From Ancistrus triradiatus (Eukaryota; Chordata; Actinopteri; Siluriformes; Loricariidae), in NCBI GenBank assembly GCA_025084515.1, contig JAJAGP010000019.1, forward strand, positions 1,000,127 to 1,064,126: a stretch of 64,000 nucleotides of DNA, given 5' to 3'. Of this stretch, positions 37,201 to 49,200 are shown piece by piece. Made by a program: the position numbers and the translations under genes. How positions within the stretch are numbered: position 1 is the stretch's first letter; each line of letters starts with the position of its first letter. The notes beneath the pieces are model-generated. The model was not told the DNA's origin and did no database searches. It was given only the letters and a program-made list of their open reading frames with translations.

Positions 37201-40200
37201 CTTCTAAGAGCCTCCCCCAACCCCCCCTGCATCACTGCATCCATCGTTCGACACAGGACAACCCCTCGATACAACACATACTACCCATCGGCATTCTACG
37301 GCACAAGGCCGTGCTAAAACATTTTGACAGATTTATGAGCACTGTGTACCATCTACAATCGGTTCTAGGTCAGAAAGCACAACCAGAATTAATTCATACA
37401 TTAGACGCACCGCATTTTAAGGCGCACTGTCGATTTTTCAGTAAGTTAAAGGATTTTAAGTGCGCCTTATGGTCCGAAAAATACGGTATGTGTATTATCG
37501 GATTCACTTCGTAGAGTACAAAAATCACAAACCGAGCCATCGTAAATTGTGGGTACTTGTAATAGATTGCAAAAGTTTCTTCTCCATCTTTTCATAAACA
37601 AAACTTTGATGAGAACAAAAAAGAGAGATAATGTTTGACAATGGGAGAAATATAACAGTCCATATCCTGCTCTTCTTCCACTGGTAAGTGGCCAGTTTAT
37701 TTGACTAAACATAAATGCCATTGATCGAGCCTCCTAGTTTTGATACACATTGCCAGCTTTTGATGCAGATAGATGATTTCTGAATGCTTCTGTTAATACC
37801 TGGTTATGCTGGAACTGTACATACAGAAATACACATTATAAAATTACCAAACATATAAACAAAAAAATGTGACATATTTTCAAACCTGGGGAATTATTGC
37901 ACACCCACATACCGAAGTCATAATAGGTCTGCCCGTTTGCCATTTTTGACTGTGTCCATCTCCCACTCTCCAGCACTAGGTGTGCCCCTTTGCCAGACTT
38001 TTTCTGCAGTGCTCTGCTTTCGTAGATAATATATATAATATTTTCAAGCCCAAAACTCCCCGTTACTGCAACAAACATGTTCTCTTTTGCTTCAGAACGC
38101 CACTGGAAGTTAGTTTACACATTGTAAGTCACACAAAACTGCAACTTTTTATTGAACAAAACAAAATAAAGTGACAAATCACCTTTACAGTGGAATTGTT
38201 ACAAGTGACATCTGTTATATATATCTTACATTTTTACTGTGTAACAGCATTGATTTGCCTTGCTGTGTCCATCTCCCACTCTCCAGCAATAGGTGTGTCC
38301 CTTTGCTACTTTTCACAATCACTGACCTACGTGATAGAGCTGTACCTACTCTGGTTCCTTTGTGTTGCATCCAAAAAAAGTGCATTATAGCCAGCCAGTG
38401 CTTTTGCATTTCTGTAATCCCAAATTGTCATCATGTGTTTCAACAGGCCACGCCTTTTTTATACATTTTAATAACTTCTTCCCTTTCGTAGATTCAGTCA
38501 CCTGTTCCTACATTCCAGTAAAGCCGTTTGATGAGCAGTGTGGAAAAGTATCTGTAGAAATTGAAGAGTTTGTTTCAGAGGAGCCCAAGTATAATCATCC
38601 TTTCACCATCTATAAGAACCACCTCTATGTTTACCCTCAACAGCTCAAATATGAAAACCAGAAAACATTTGCTAAGGTAAAATAATGCTCCAAGTTACCA
38701 AATTCTAACATGCTGGATAATGGCCTGTGTGTGTTTGACTTTTAAAACTTTCTCCTGTAGGCGAGGAACATCGCTGTGTGCATTCAGTTCAAAGATTCAG
38801 ATGAAGAAGGGACGGGTTCACTGAAGGTTAGCATAAGGGTTCTGCTATTGTTATAGTCTGACTCATGGCTCATGATTCAAATCCGATTAGGTGAACAGGT
38901 TCGTACAGCAGTCTGTATTGTAGTGTATTTTACACTGAAGGCTGATAGAATAATCACTTGCTCTGTCAGGCATGTAAACCTGTGGTTATTGAGAACAGGC
39001 TGTTTAACATACATGTGATTTGCTTAAACGTGGCATGTAGAAGTCATGATACTGAGTGGGGCTTCATTTTTGTTTTTTCCTCTTCGTTATTTTTCCATAG
39101 TGATAAATATTTTTATGTTTTTGAATGTTTTGCGCTATTTGTTTGCTGGGAACATTGCAAAGGCTTAGCTTGTAGATAATGTTCAGTGTTGCCAGATGTA
39201 CCGAGAGAAAAAAGCAAACAAGTCTATGGAAACAAGCCTAAAAGTAACTGCTTGGCTCTGAAAAAGATCCTAACCGTTCAACTTACGACAATGTGAGAGA
39301 AAGACTTGACTGGCCAACAATAATTGTTGTACTGTTTTGTCTGTATTTCGCCCAATTAGTTCCTGACATTGTTAACAACTTGTGAAAGAAACTGCATCAT
39401 TGATGGACCCTCAGTTACACAGTTTTTATTTGTATGCGGAAGAGAGGAGGGAATGGGAACATGAACAGAACGTGCAACAGGACAACCTAGTAGTTTTGCT
39501 TTTTTGGACAGGTATAGTGGAGAGAGGGGATCAGGGAACAAGCCCAAATAAGCAACTGCACTTTAGAAACGTGCCCCCCAAGAAAATCCCAACTACCAGT
39601 ATTTGTAAGCGACTTTACAGAAAGATAAGACCAAAGATGTTTATAATAAGTGGACTTGGCAACTGTGTTAATGTTACTGTCTACCTGATCTCATTGTCCA
39701 TTCCAGTGTATCTATGGCAAGCCAGGGGAGTCACTATTTACTACTACTGCCTTTGCTGCTGTGCTGCACCACAACCAAAGCCCAGAGTTTTATGATGAGG
39801 TAAACGTCATTATTACATAGCTACTTGTGGAGCTTCTTAATGTATATACAGCTTAATATAGCATTCGCCTCTGCCTGTGTGATTTAGTTGTGAAATCAAG
39901 TCAGACTAACCCCTATTATGTTTGTTCTTCCTTTTCATTAAAATGGGTTGAACTCAAGAGTCTGAGCTCAGAAACATATGCTAAGAAAACAGAGAAGCAC
40001 TGAGGCATAACCATTTTGAAAGAAACTTAAAAATCAGGACACAAAGGTTGTTTTTGTTTATCTGGTTACATGATGAGTCACAAGATTACTGTTTGCCCAA
40101 AAGATCCTATGAGAGTCTATGTTTTACTTATAAAATGATTCACTGAGTATAGTCTGTCATGATTATAAATTAGGTGCTGCTTAAGGTCTGATGGTTTCAG

Positions 40201-43200
40201 GAAGTGAAGCCTCACACTGTTCAGAGGCTTTATGTTCTATGGCTGCCACCATGTGGCAGCAGGGAGCTTTGTTCTTCTGTTATCTGTTCAAAAACAGAGT
40301 GGAATTCTTCCAATCTCTCCTTTGTCATGTGGCTATTACAGTTGGGCAAAACAGTATTCAGTCAGCCACTGATTTTGCAATTTCTCCTACTTAGAAAGAT
40401 GAGAGAGGTCTGTAACTTTCATCATGGATACACTTCAACTATGAGAGACAAAATGAGAAAAACATCCAAGAAATCACATTGTAGGATTTTAATTTAATTG
40501 TAAATTATGGTGGAAAATAAGTATTTGGTCAGTAACAAAAGTTCAACTCAATACTTTGTAACATAACCTTTGTTGGCAATGACAGAGGTCAAACGTTTCC
40601 TGTAAGTCTTCACCAGGTTTGCACACACTGTAGCTGGTATTTTGGCCCATTCCTCCATGCAGATCTCCTCTAGAGCAGTGATGTTTTGGGGCAACACGGA
40701 CTTTCAACTCCCTCCACACATTTTCTATGAGGCTGAGGTCTGGAGACTGGCTAGGCCACTCCAGGACCTTGAAATGCTTTTTACAGCGCCACTCCTTCGT
40801 TGCCTGAGTGGTGTGTTTGGGATCATTGTCATGCTGGAAGACCGAGCCACATTCCATATTTAAATGCTCTCACTGTTGGAAGGAGGTTTTGGCCTTCTCG
40901 GCATAGTGTGTTACTGACGGTAGCCTTTGTTACTTTGGTCCCAGCTCTCTGCAGGTCATTCATCAGGTCCCTCCGTGTAGTTCTGAGATTTTTGCTCACC
41001 GTTCTCATGATCATTTTGACCCCACGGGATGAGATCTTGCATGGAGCCCCAGATCGAGGGAGATTATCAATGGTCTTGTATGTCTTACAATTGCTCCCAC
41101 AGTTGATCCAAATACTTATCTTCCACCATGATTTACAATTACATTCTTTAAAAATTCTACAATGTGATTTCCTGGATGTTTTTTCTTCATTTTGTCTCTC
41201 ATAGTTGAAGTGTACCTATGATGAAAATTACAGACCTCTCTCATCTTTAAGTAGGAGAACTTGCGCAATCAGTGGCTGACTAAATACTTTTTTGCCACAC
41301 TGTATAAGTTTTAAACAAGACAGGATAATTAGAATGTTTCTTTAGTAATTTCATGGTAATATAATGAAGTAAATCCCTGATGATTATGTATTTTAGATTA
41401 AGATCGAGTTGCCAGTCTACATTCATGAGAAGCACCACATACTCTTCACCTTCTACCACATCAGCTGTGAGCTCAGTAACAAAGCCAGCTCCAAAAAGAG
41501 AGAGGGAGTGGAGACACTGGGTAAGACTGGATGTGTCATGGGGTTCATTCATTTACTACCGTTAATCATGAATGTAATTATTGAAAAGCTAATGTCATTT
41601 TACAGTTGGGGTGGGTATTGGGAAGGACTTCACGATACAGTACGCATCACAATACATGGGTCACGATAGGATTATATCCTATCCTATTCTATGATGCATA
41701 TCGCCATATATTGTGATATTCCACATAGGTCACTGAATATATAAAAACAACTCAAATACAAGTTACGGTGTATAATCTTAATAAATCACATCACACTGAT
41801 AATTCAGTGGACAAAACACTCCTGCGACATCTACAGGAGCAGAGAATGTAGTTTAAAATGTTTTTCTTCTTCCATCCGAAAAATCCTGAAGTACCACAAA
41901 AATAAATATCGCGATATATTGATGAATTGATTTTTAGCACAGCTCTATTTTACAGTGGGACATTCCTGGGCACCATTACTAAAGGATGGGAGGATACAAT
42001 TTTCAGATCTACAGCTTCCTGTTTCTGCTAATTTACCCTCTGGCTACCTTTATGACAAAAATCAAGATTCCAAGAAGGTAGGTTTATCTTCTCTAGGCCC
42101 TCATGATTTAAGTAAAGTTTGCTTTAATACAGTGAACTTTCCGTTTCAAACAAGTAGTTCAAATTGGGTACCAGATATGGGATACCTGGGATATATGGCT
42201 ACTCCCTAAAATTTCTGACGCTGTGAGAAAGATTGTGCTGTTGTAGGATGATTTGTGTTAACACGCTTCTGCATATCCCCTTTTTTTAAAAATCAATCTC
42301 AATCTCAGGCAGTTGTACATCACACCCACAAACAACACACCAACTTGTACAAACACCTACTTTGGTGTACATTTAGAGTTAAGAGTTGTTGTTTTTTTTA
42401 AAGTAAAAAAAACTACAGATTGGGCAGCTAAGGTCAAGCACGCCAGATATGAGAGTGACATATTTGTGTCAGCACTACAACCATTGTGTTATGTATGCTG
42501 GTTATACTGATGTTGTGGGATACATTGGAGTAACTTATTTGTCTTATGGATACCAATTTCCGGGTTTCTTTTGCTTCATTAAATGATAAGAACCAAGAAA
42601 TAGATCTGTTGTCCCACAGGCTGCTAATTGAACCACCCCTATCTAAGGGATAGGTTTGGGTTAAAGGATTTGGATCTGAACTAGACCAGCCATTGATAAA
42701 TGATCAGAACTTGTGAGCAGTGTTTTTAGACTATACACCTGTTCATTGATTTTGATCACATGCTTGTACACTGCAAGGTATTTCCAGTTAGCCTTATTGA
42801 AAACTGGTTGCTGTACACAGATTATATAGCTAAAGGAATGTAATGCAGGGTGTGGTGTGTTTGTGTGTGAAGTTTTTTTTAAGTTGGAGAGAGAGAGAAG
42901 AGACTTTTTAGCCAGATGTCTCCCTAAAATGTTTATCTTTCTTCAAGTGGTTTGAGCAGCTAGATTTAAATCTCTTTAAATGGATGATTATTCCTGCCTT
43001 TCCTGTTCAGGTTCACTGGGGACCCAGCACCTATCCCCAGAGAAAAAAAGACATAGCATTTCAGAAATTACTAACTAGCATTTTGCTAATTACCATTTTA
43101 GAAAGCCTATACCAGAATTCACTGGGCACAGGTAGAGGTACAACCTGGACAGACACCGGTCCATTAAAGGGTTCTGTAACCTTCATGCTATTGCTCAGCC

Positions 43201-46200
43201 TAGTTTTTGAACCAAGGTCCTCAGGAACTGTTGATACCCAAAGCTGGCTCCGGTCAAGATACACAGTGGTGTGAAAAAGTGTTTGCCCCCTTCCTGATTA
43301 CCTTTTTTTTTTTTTTTTGCTTTTAAAAAAAATGATTTTCTTGCAGTTTTTAAATTAGGGTGTTTATTATTAAGAGACAGAAAAAATCCATACCTGCATG
43401 GCCCTGTGTGAAAAAGTGATTGCCTCCTAAACCTAATAACTGGTTGGGCCACCCTTAGCAGCTATAATTGCAACCAAGAGTTTGAGATAACTTGCAGTGA
43501 GACTTTTACAGGAATTTTGGCCACTCATCTTTGCAGAATTGTTGTAGTTCAGCCACATTGGAGGGTTTTCCAGCATGAACGGTCATGCCACAGCATCTCA
43601 ATAGGATTCAGCTCAAGACTTTGACTAGGCCACTCCAAAGTCTTAATTTTGTTTTTCTTCAGCCATTCAGAGCTGGACTTGCTGATTTGTTTTGGATCAT
43701 TGTCCTGCTGCAGAAACCAAGTTCGTTTCAGCTTGAGGTCACGAACATATGGCCGGAAATTCTCCTTCAGGATTTTTTGGTAGACAGCAGAATTCATAGT
43801 TCCATTTATCACAGCAGGTCTTCCAGGTCCTGAAGCAGCAAAACAGCCCCAGACCATCACACTACCACCACCATATTTTACTGTTGGTATAATGTTCTTT
43901 CTTTGAAATGCTGTGTCACTTTTCCACCAGATGTAATGGGACACACACCTTCCAAAGCTTCCAAAACTTTTGTCTCGTCAGTCCACAGAATGTTTTCCCA
44001 AATGTCTTGGGGATCATCAAGATGTGTTTTGGAAAAACTGAGACCAGCTTTAATGTTCTTTTTGCTCAGCAGTGGTTTCCGTCTTGGAACTCTGCCATGC
44101 AGGCCATTTTTGCCCAGTTTCTTTCTTATGGTGGAGCCTTGAACACTGACATTAACTGAGGCAAGTGAAGCCTACAGTTCTTTGGATGTTGTTGTGACCT
44201 CTTGAATGAGTCGTTGCTGCACTCTTGGGATAATTTTGGTCGGCCGGCGACTCCTGGGAAGGTTCACCACTATTCCATGTCTTTGCCATTTGTGGATAAT
44301 GGCTCTCACTGTGGTTTGCTGGAGTCCCAAAGCTTTAGAAATCACTTTATAACCCTTTCCAGACTGATGGATCTCAATTACTTTCTTTCTCAATTGTTCC
44401 TGAATTGCTTTGGATCTCGGCATGATGTGTAGTTTTAAAGATCATTTGGTGTACTTCAGTTTGTCAGGTTTTGGTGTACTTTACTTTGTCAGATTGAGAA
44501 CAGGTGTGGCAATAATCAGGCCTGGGTGTGGCTAGAGACAGTGAACTCAGGTGTGATAAACCATAGTTATGTTTTAACAAAGAGGTGCAGTCACTTTTTC
44601 ACACAGGGCCATGTAGGTTTGGATTTTTTTCTCTCTTAATAATAAACACCTTCATTTAAAAACTGCATTTTATGTTTACTTGTGTTGTCTTTGACTAATA
44701 TTTAAATTGGTTTGATGTTCCGAAACACTTAAGTGTGACAAACATGCAAAAAAAGAAACCACTTTTTCACACCACTGTACACTCACTCATTGCTTACGTA
44801 CACCTCTTTGTTTCTGCACTCACTGTCCATTTTATCAGTTCCACTTACCATATAGAAGAACTTTGTAGTTCTACAATTACAGACTTTGGTCCATCTGTTT
44901 CTCAGCAAACTTTAAGTTTCCTTTAAGTTCTACTTTGTTCTCTAATAGCCAGGACCACCACAGGACCATCACAGATCAGGTACTATTTGGGTGGTGGATC
45001 ATTCTCAGCACTGCAGTGACACTGATGTGGTGGTGAGGTGTTAGTGTATGTTTTGCATCAGACACAGCAGTGCTGCTGGAGTTTTTAAACACTTCAGTGT
45101 CATTGATAGGCTGAAAATAGTCCAGCAACCGAAAATGTCAAGCCACTAGCATCATGCAGGCAGCATACTATGAGCACTGATGAAGGATTAGAGGATGACT
45201 AACGCAAACTGCAACAACAGATGAGCTGCTGTCTATGACTTTACATCTACAAGGTGGTACAATATGACTGACGTGGCTAATAGGGTGCACAGTGAGTGAA
45301 CACAGTGTTTATAAACTCCAGCAGCACTGCTGTGTCAGATCCAGTCATACCAGCAAAACACACTAACACACCATGCAGTGCTGAGAATGATCCACCACCC
45401 AATTAGTACCTGATCTGTGGTGGTCCTGTGGAGGTCCTGACCATTAGAGTAAAGGACTGACAAAGTATGTAGTGCATCTATATGATAAGTGGAACTGTTA
45501 AAATGGACGGTGAGTGTAGAAACATGGAGGTGGTCATAATAAACTTATTTGTGAGTGTATAATGGGGACAACTCACATGTTATGGAATTCTGCTTGAGGT
45601 CAGTCTTTCACTTTTCTTACTTTCTGCCACAAGTCATTACCAGACATTAAGTGGGTGGAGAACAGCAAACCACTGTTTAAAGTGCGGACCTGTGCAGCAT
45701 CCACAGTTTACTCTCAGGTAAGACCTCTACCTCAGTAATATTTTATTTACATTACATATCTTATGTAATGTAAAGTGTACAGAAATCACTTTGGCTTTTG
45801 GCACCATCTAGGATTTGCACCTCCACAACTTCTTCCAGTACTGCCAGCTGATGAGGTCAACAACAGAGGGGAACCCAGCAGAGCTCATAAAATACCTAAA
45901 GGTGAAGGATTTCAGTAAATAAAGAATGCACGTTCAGTGTTTTTATACATAAACAAAGAACATCCATCTTAGTAACTCATGCAGTGTTTTAAGGGTGTTG
46001 AAGGGCTGGGCAATATGACGTTATTTTATCGTATCGTGAAAAATTTAGTTATCGTGAAAGACGATCTGCTTCTCTAAGCATATCGAGGATATCGTCAGTG
46101 CTTAAAGAACACTGACCAAATGTATGTTTCATTATAAAGAGTGTAATTATTCCTGTTTAATTCCTGTTGTGTTAATTCGTTTGGCCAACTGTAGCTTAAT

Positions 46201-49200
46201 GTAAGTGATTTAAATATTAATTTACGTAATTTATTAATAAATGATGTGCGACATATTTGAATAAAAGTCACTTTACTAAGTATGGGATAATATTTGAATA
46301 GTTTGTAAGAATCTGTCGCTACTGATGCATTTTGCCTGCAATTACATGCATCGTGATAAATATTGTGCGTTGTCAATAAATTATAGTGATGTAACATTTT
46401 TACCATATCGCCCACCCCTGGTTGAAATACAGTTTTTAAAGTCCACCTTCTTATTTTCTGGGACTGTGGCAGTGCCTGCATGCTGTAGAGACTCAGGTCA
46501 TCATTAAGTTCCTCCCCACGGTGCTGGTGCAGCTCTTCCAGGTGCTCACTACAGCAAGCAAAGAGCCTCAAGAGATCGCGGTTAATGCCACGAGGTGAGT
46601 GAGCACTGGATTATGAAATGATAACCACAACTCAGTGTCATGATACAGCATATAATCATTTTTTTAGCTATTTTATGGTACTGTGATATTAAAACCTACC
46701 AAATCTATTAAAACCAACTCTTCATTTCAGTTTTAGCAAATATAAAGAGAGGCTAAGCTAGGTTAATATGATCACCTTAGTGCAGTTAATTGAGATGACT
46801 AATTAAGACTGTCCACAATGATTTTTCAGTCATGTACAGTGGTACCTTTTGTTGTCTCGTTGTTTGCTTGGTACTCGATGCACTTGCTTAAACTTTTGAG
46901 TCGAGCTGTGTCTGTTGTTTCAGCTAAAACTCGATTCAGGATTCATGATTCAGTATAAGTGATTCAGTGATTCGGATTCACAATAGCTCTTGCTCAGAGA
47001 AAATCTCCACTGTGTTTATTGTGTTTTTCTTTATTTTTACTTCTACAGTACTGCATTCTTAGTGCAAGTAAGTCTCCCTGGGTCCTAAAAAGATTAGTTT
47101 ATAAGAGCCAACCAAAAGCAAAACAGGAACTGAATGCTCCAGTTAGCAGCTATGCTACCAGTAGTGTCTAATTCACCAATAGTTTTGCTTTAACTTTTCA
47201 CTTTTAATCCATTACTCACTAAATTAAAATGAGAATTCTCAACACTGTATTACAAAACAAGCTTTGTGTTAATTCGTTTGGCCAACTGTAGCTTAATGTA
47301 AGTGATTTAAATATTCATTTACGCTCTGGCTATGATACAGTATAGACCACTCTACCAAACACTCGTTAAACTCATCAGTTCATGATGCATGTAACTTATG
47401 ATGGATTTATCGGAACATATCCCCATCATAAATCAGGGAGCACCTGTACAATACAACTCCATTAATTCATATAATACCTTATACAGTGTGGACTTTCTGG
47501 GGGTCTGGAATGGATCAATTCAATTTACATTATTCCTTATGGGTAAAATGTGCTTGGTACTCATTATTTTTCGGTTCTCGAAAAAAGTCTTTTGGAACGA
47601 ATTAATAATGAGAACTGAGGTATCACTGTATTGATGTTGCAACAAACAGAAGGCTTCATCAGCTGGAGGGAAATAAACTACCATGAGACAGAGTCTTTTG
47701 CTGCTGGCAGTGCACAGATTTATTGTCATGTAGATTGTGAAATGCATTTATTGCATAAAAAACACACCAAGCTTTTTTCACAGGTTTTTTAACTGCTTTA
47801 TTATAGACACTTGCCCACTGAGTAACCGTTTTATAATAGACACCTGCCCACTGCGTAACCATTTTATTATAGACACCTGCCCACTGAGTAACTGTTTTAT
47901 TATAGACACCTGTCCTTTTATGATTGAAGCTTTCTTGTATGGACACTGGATCATGGAATGCAGCATAAAATTAAGTGAGCAGCTTTTCTATGAATTAGTT
48001 TCAGTGTGAATCCACATTAGAATGAGAAAATTGAATGATCTGAGCAACTTTGAACAAGGCATGGTCATCAGTGCTAGACTAGCTGGGCCCAGATGGGTTA
48101 TATCAGCAGACAGGTAGTTTGAGTTCCAGTGCTGTGAGCAAAAGAGCTGAACCCTGCCTGTCAGCTGCCAACAGTTCAGGCTGGTGTAGGTGGAGTAATG
48201 GTATGGATAATGTTTTCTTGGCACATCCTGTGTTCGCTGATCCTTGTGGATGGACGTTTGGACTGTAGCACTCACCTAAGTATTGTGTTCGACCAGGTTC
48301 ATCCCTTTATGGCAGCTCTTTACCTTGTGGCAGAAGGACACTGTCACGACAATGCCATAAATGTTGTATAGTCTTGGATTGGTTCCAGGAACATGATAGC
48401 GAGTTTTCAATGCTTTCCTGGCCTTCACAGTCCAAAGATCATTCCCAAAGTGGGGGGCACACAAAGCTATTGTGCCATCTAATTTATGGCAACTATCCAG
48501 GACACACACATTATCTGCGTGGATCTGTGTTCCTGCAGAATGATTTCAACACTTCGTGGAAGTATGCCATGATGAATTGCTTTGTTTCTAAAGGTCACAG
48601 GAGATCCAATATGACACTAGATAGACACCTCTAATAAAATGGCCGCTCAGTGTATAGTCCAGTGCAAACATACAGTATTTAAGAAATATCCAGAAAAAAA
48701 TAATGCCATCAAAAAGGGTTTAGACTATAAAAATACTGTGTGGATTATTGATCACTAAAGTCTCAGTTAAATATTTTTGGCAGAATCACTAATTTGCCTT
48801 TCCACTGATACACTAATGCAAAAGTAAAAAAATAAACTAAGCTTTTGCACAGTGTGTGTAATTAACCAGGAAAGCCCAAACCTAAAATCATAACACTGTG
48901 TATGTCATTGTTGGTCACTATTCATTTTTTACAGAGTAATTTTAAATGGAGTTGTGGTAGCCAAGGAATCTGTATAAGTACTAGGGGCTGGTGGACTTTT
49001 CATGTAGCAAAGAGTGTTGGGTGGTATGACCAAAATTTGTATTACTATTTTTCTTATAGATTATGGCTGTTTCACATGAGTTTTTTATTTATTATTATTT
49101 GGGGGAGGGGCATGTGTGGGCTTTTATGTAGATTTGCAGCTTATTCTACTGTCAGGAGTACATTGAATAGTAAAAACATTTTTATTTGCAATACAGGAAC

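Larger units (their letters stand above)
33020..37559. mobile_element. 'caggtgctccctgattta' MITE hosting a second MITE and an assembly gap
   Basis: Left end CAGGTGTCCCACAATTTA after TA; right end 'aaattgtgggtacttg' before TA. A second MITE, with ends 'accgtattttccggg' (33286) and 'gaaaaatacggta' (to 37488), is inserted in it. The second MITE's interior is broken between about 33411 and 37310 by the suspect sequence. The true composite is therefore likely about 640 bp. Confidence 0.6.

Noticed and set aside
36077..37317. Pro-rich frames of 279 and 385 residues (and Gly-rich frames on the other strand)
   Set aside because: They follow purely from near-poly-C composition, overlap in two frames, have no domain or start context and sit in a probable assembly artefact.
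39382..39795. 137-codon frame as a separate gene
   Set aside because: It runs through intron into exon 18 in the wrong frame, has no recognisable motif, and a normal dock11 acceptor lies inside it.
47791..47920. CRISPR-like array
   Set aside because: The units are directly adjacent with no spacers, in an animal genome.
47737..48009. Repeat protein with FIIDTCPLSN units
   Set aside because: The 33-bp minisatellite happens to be a multiple of three. The frame has no context outside the repeat.
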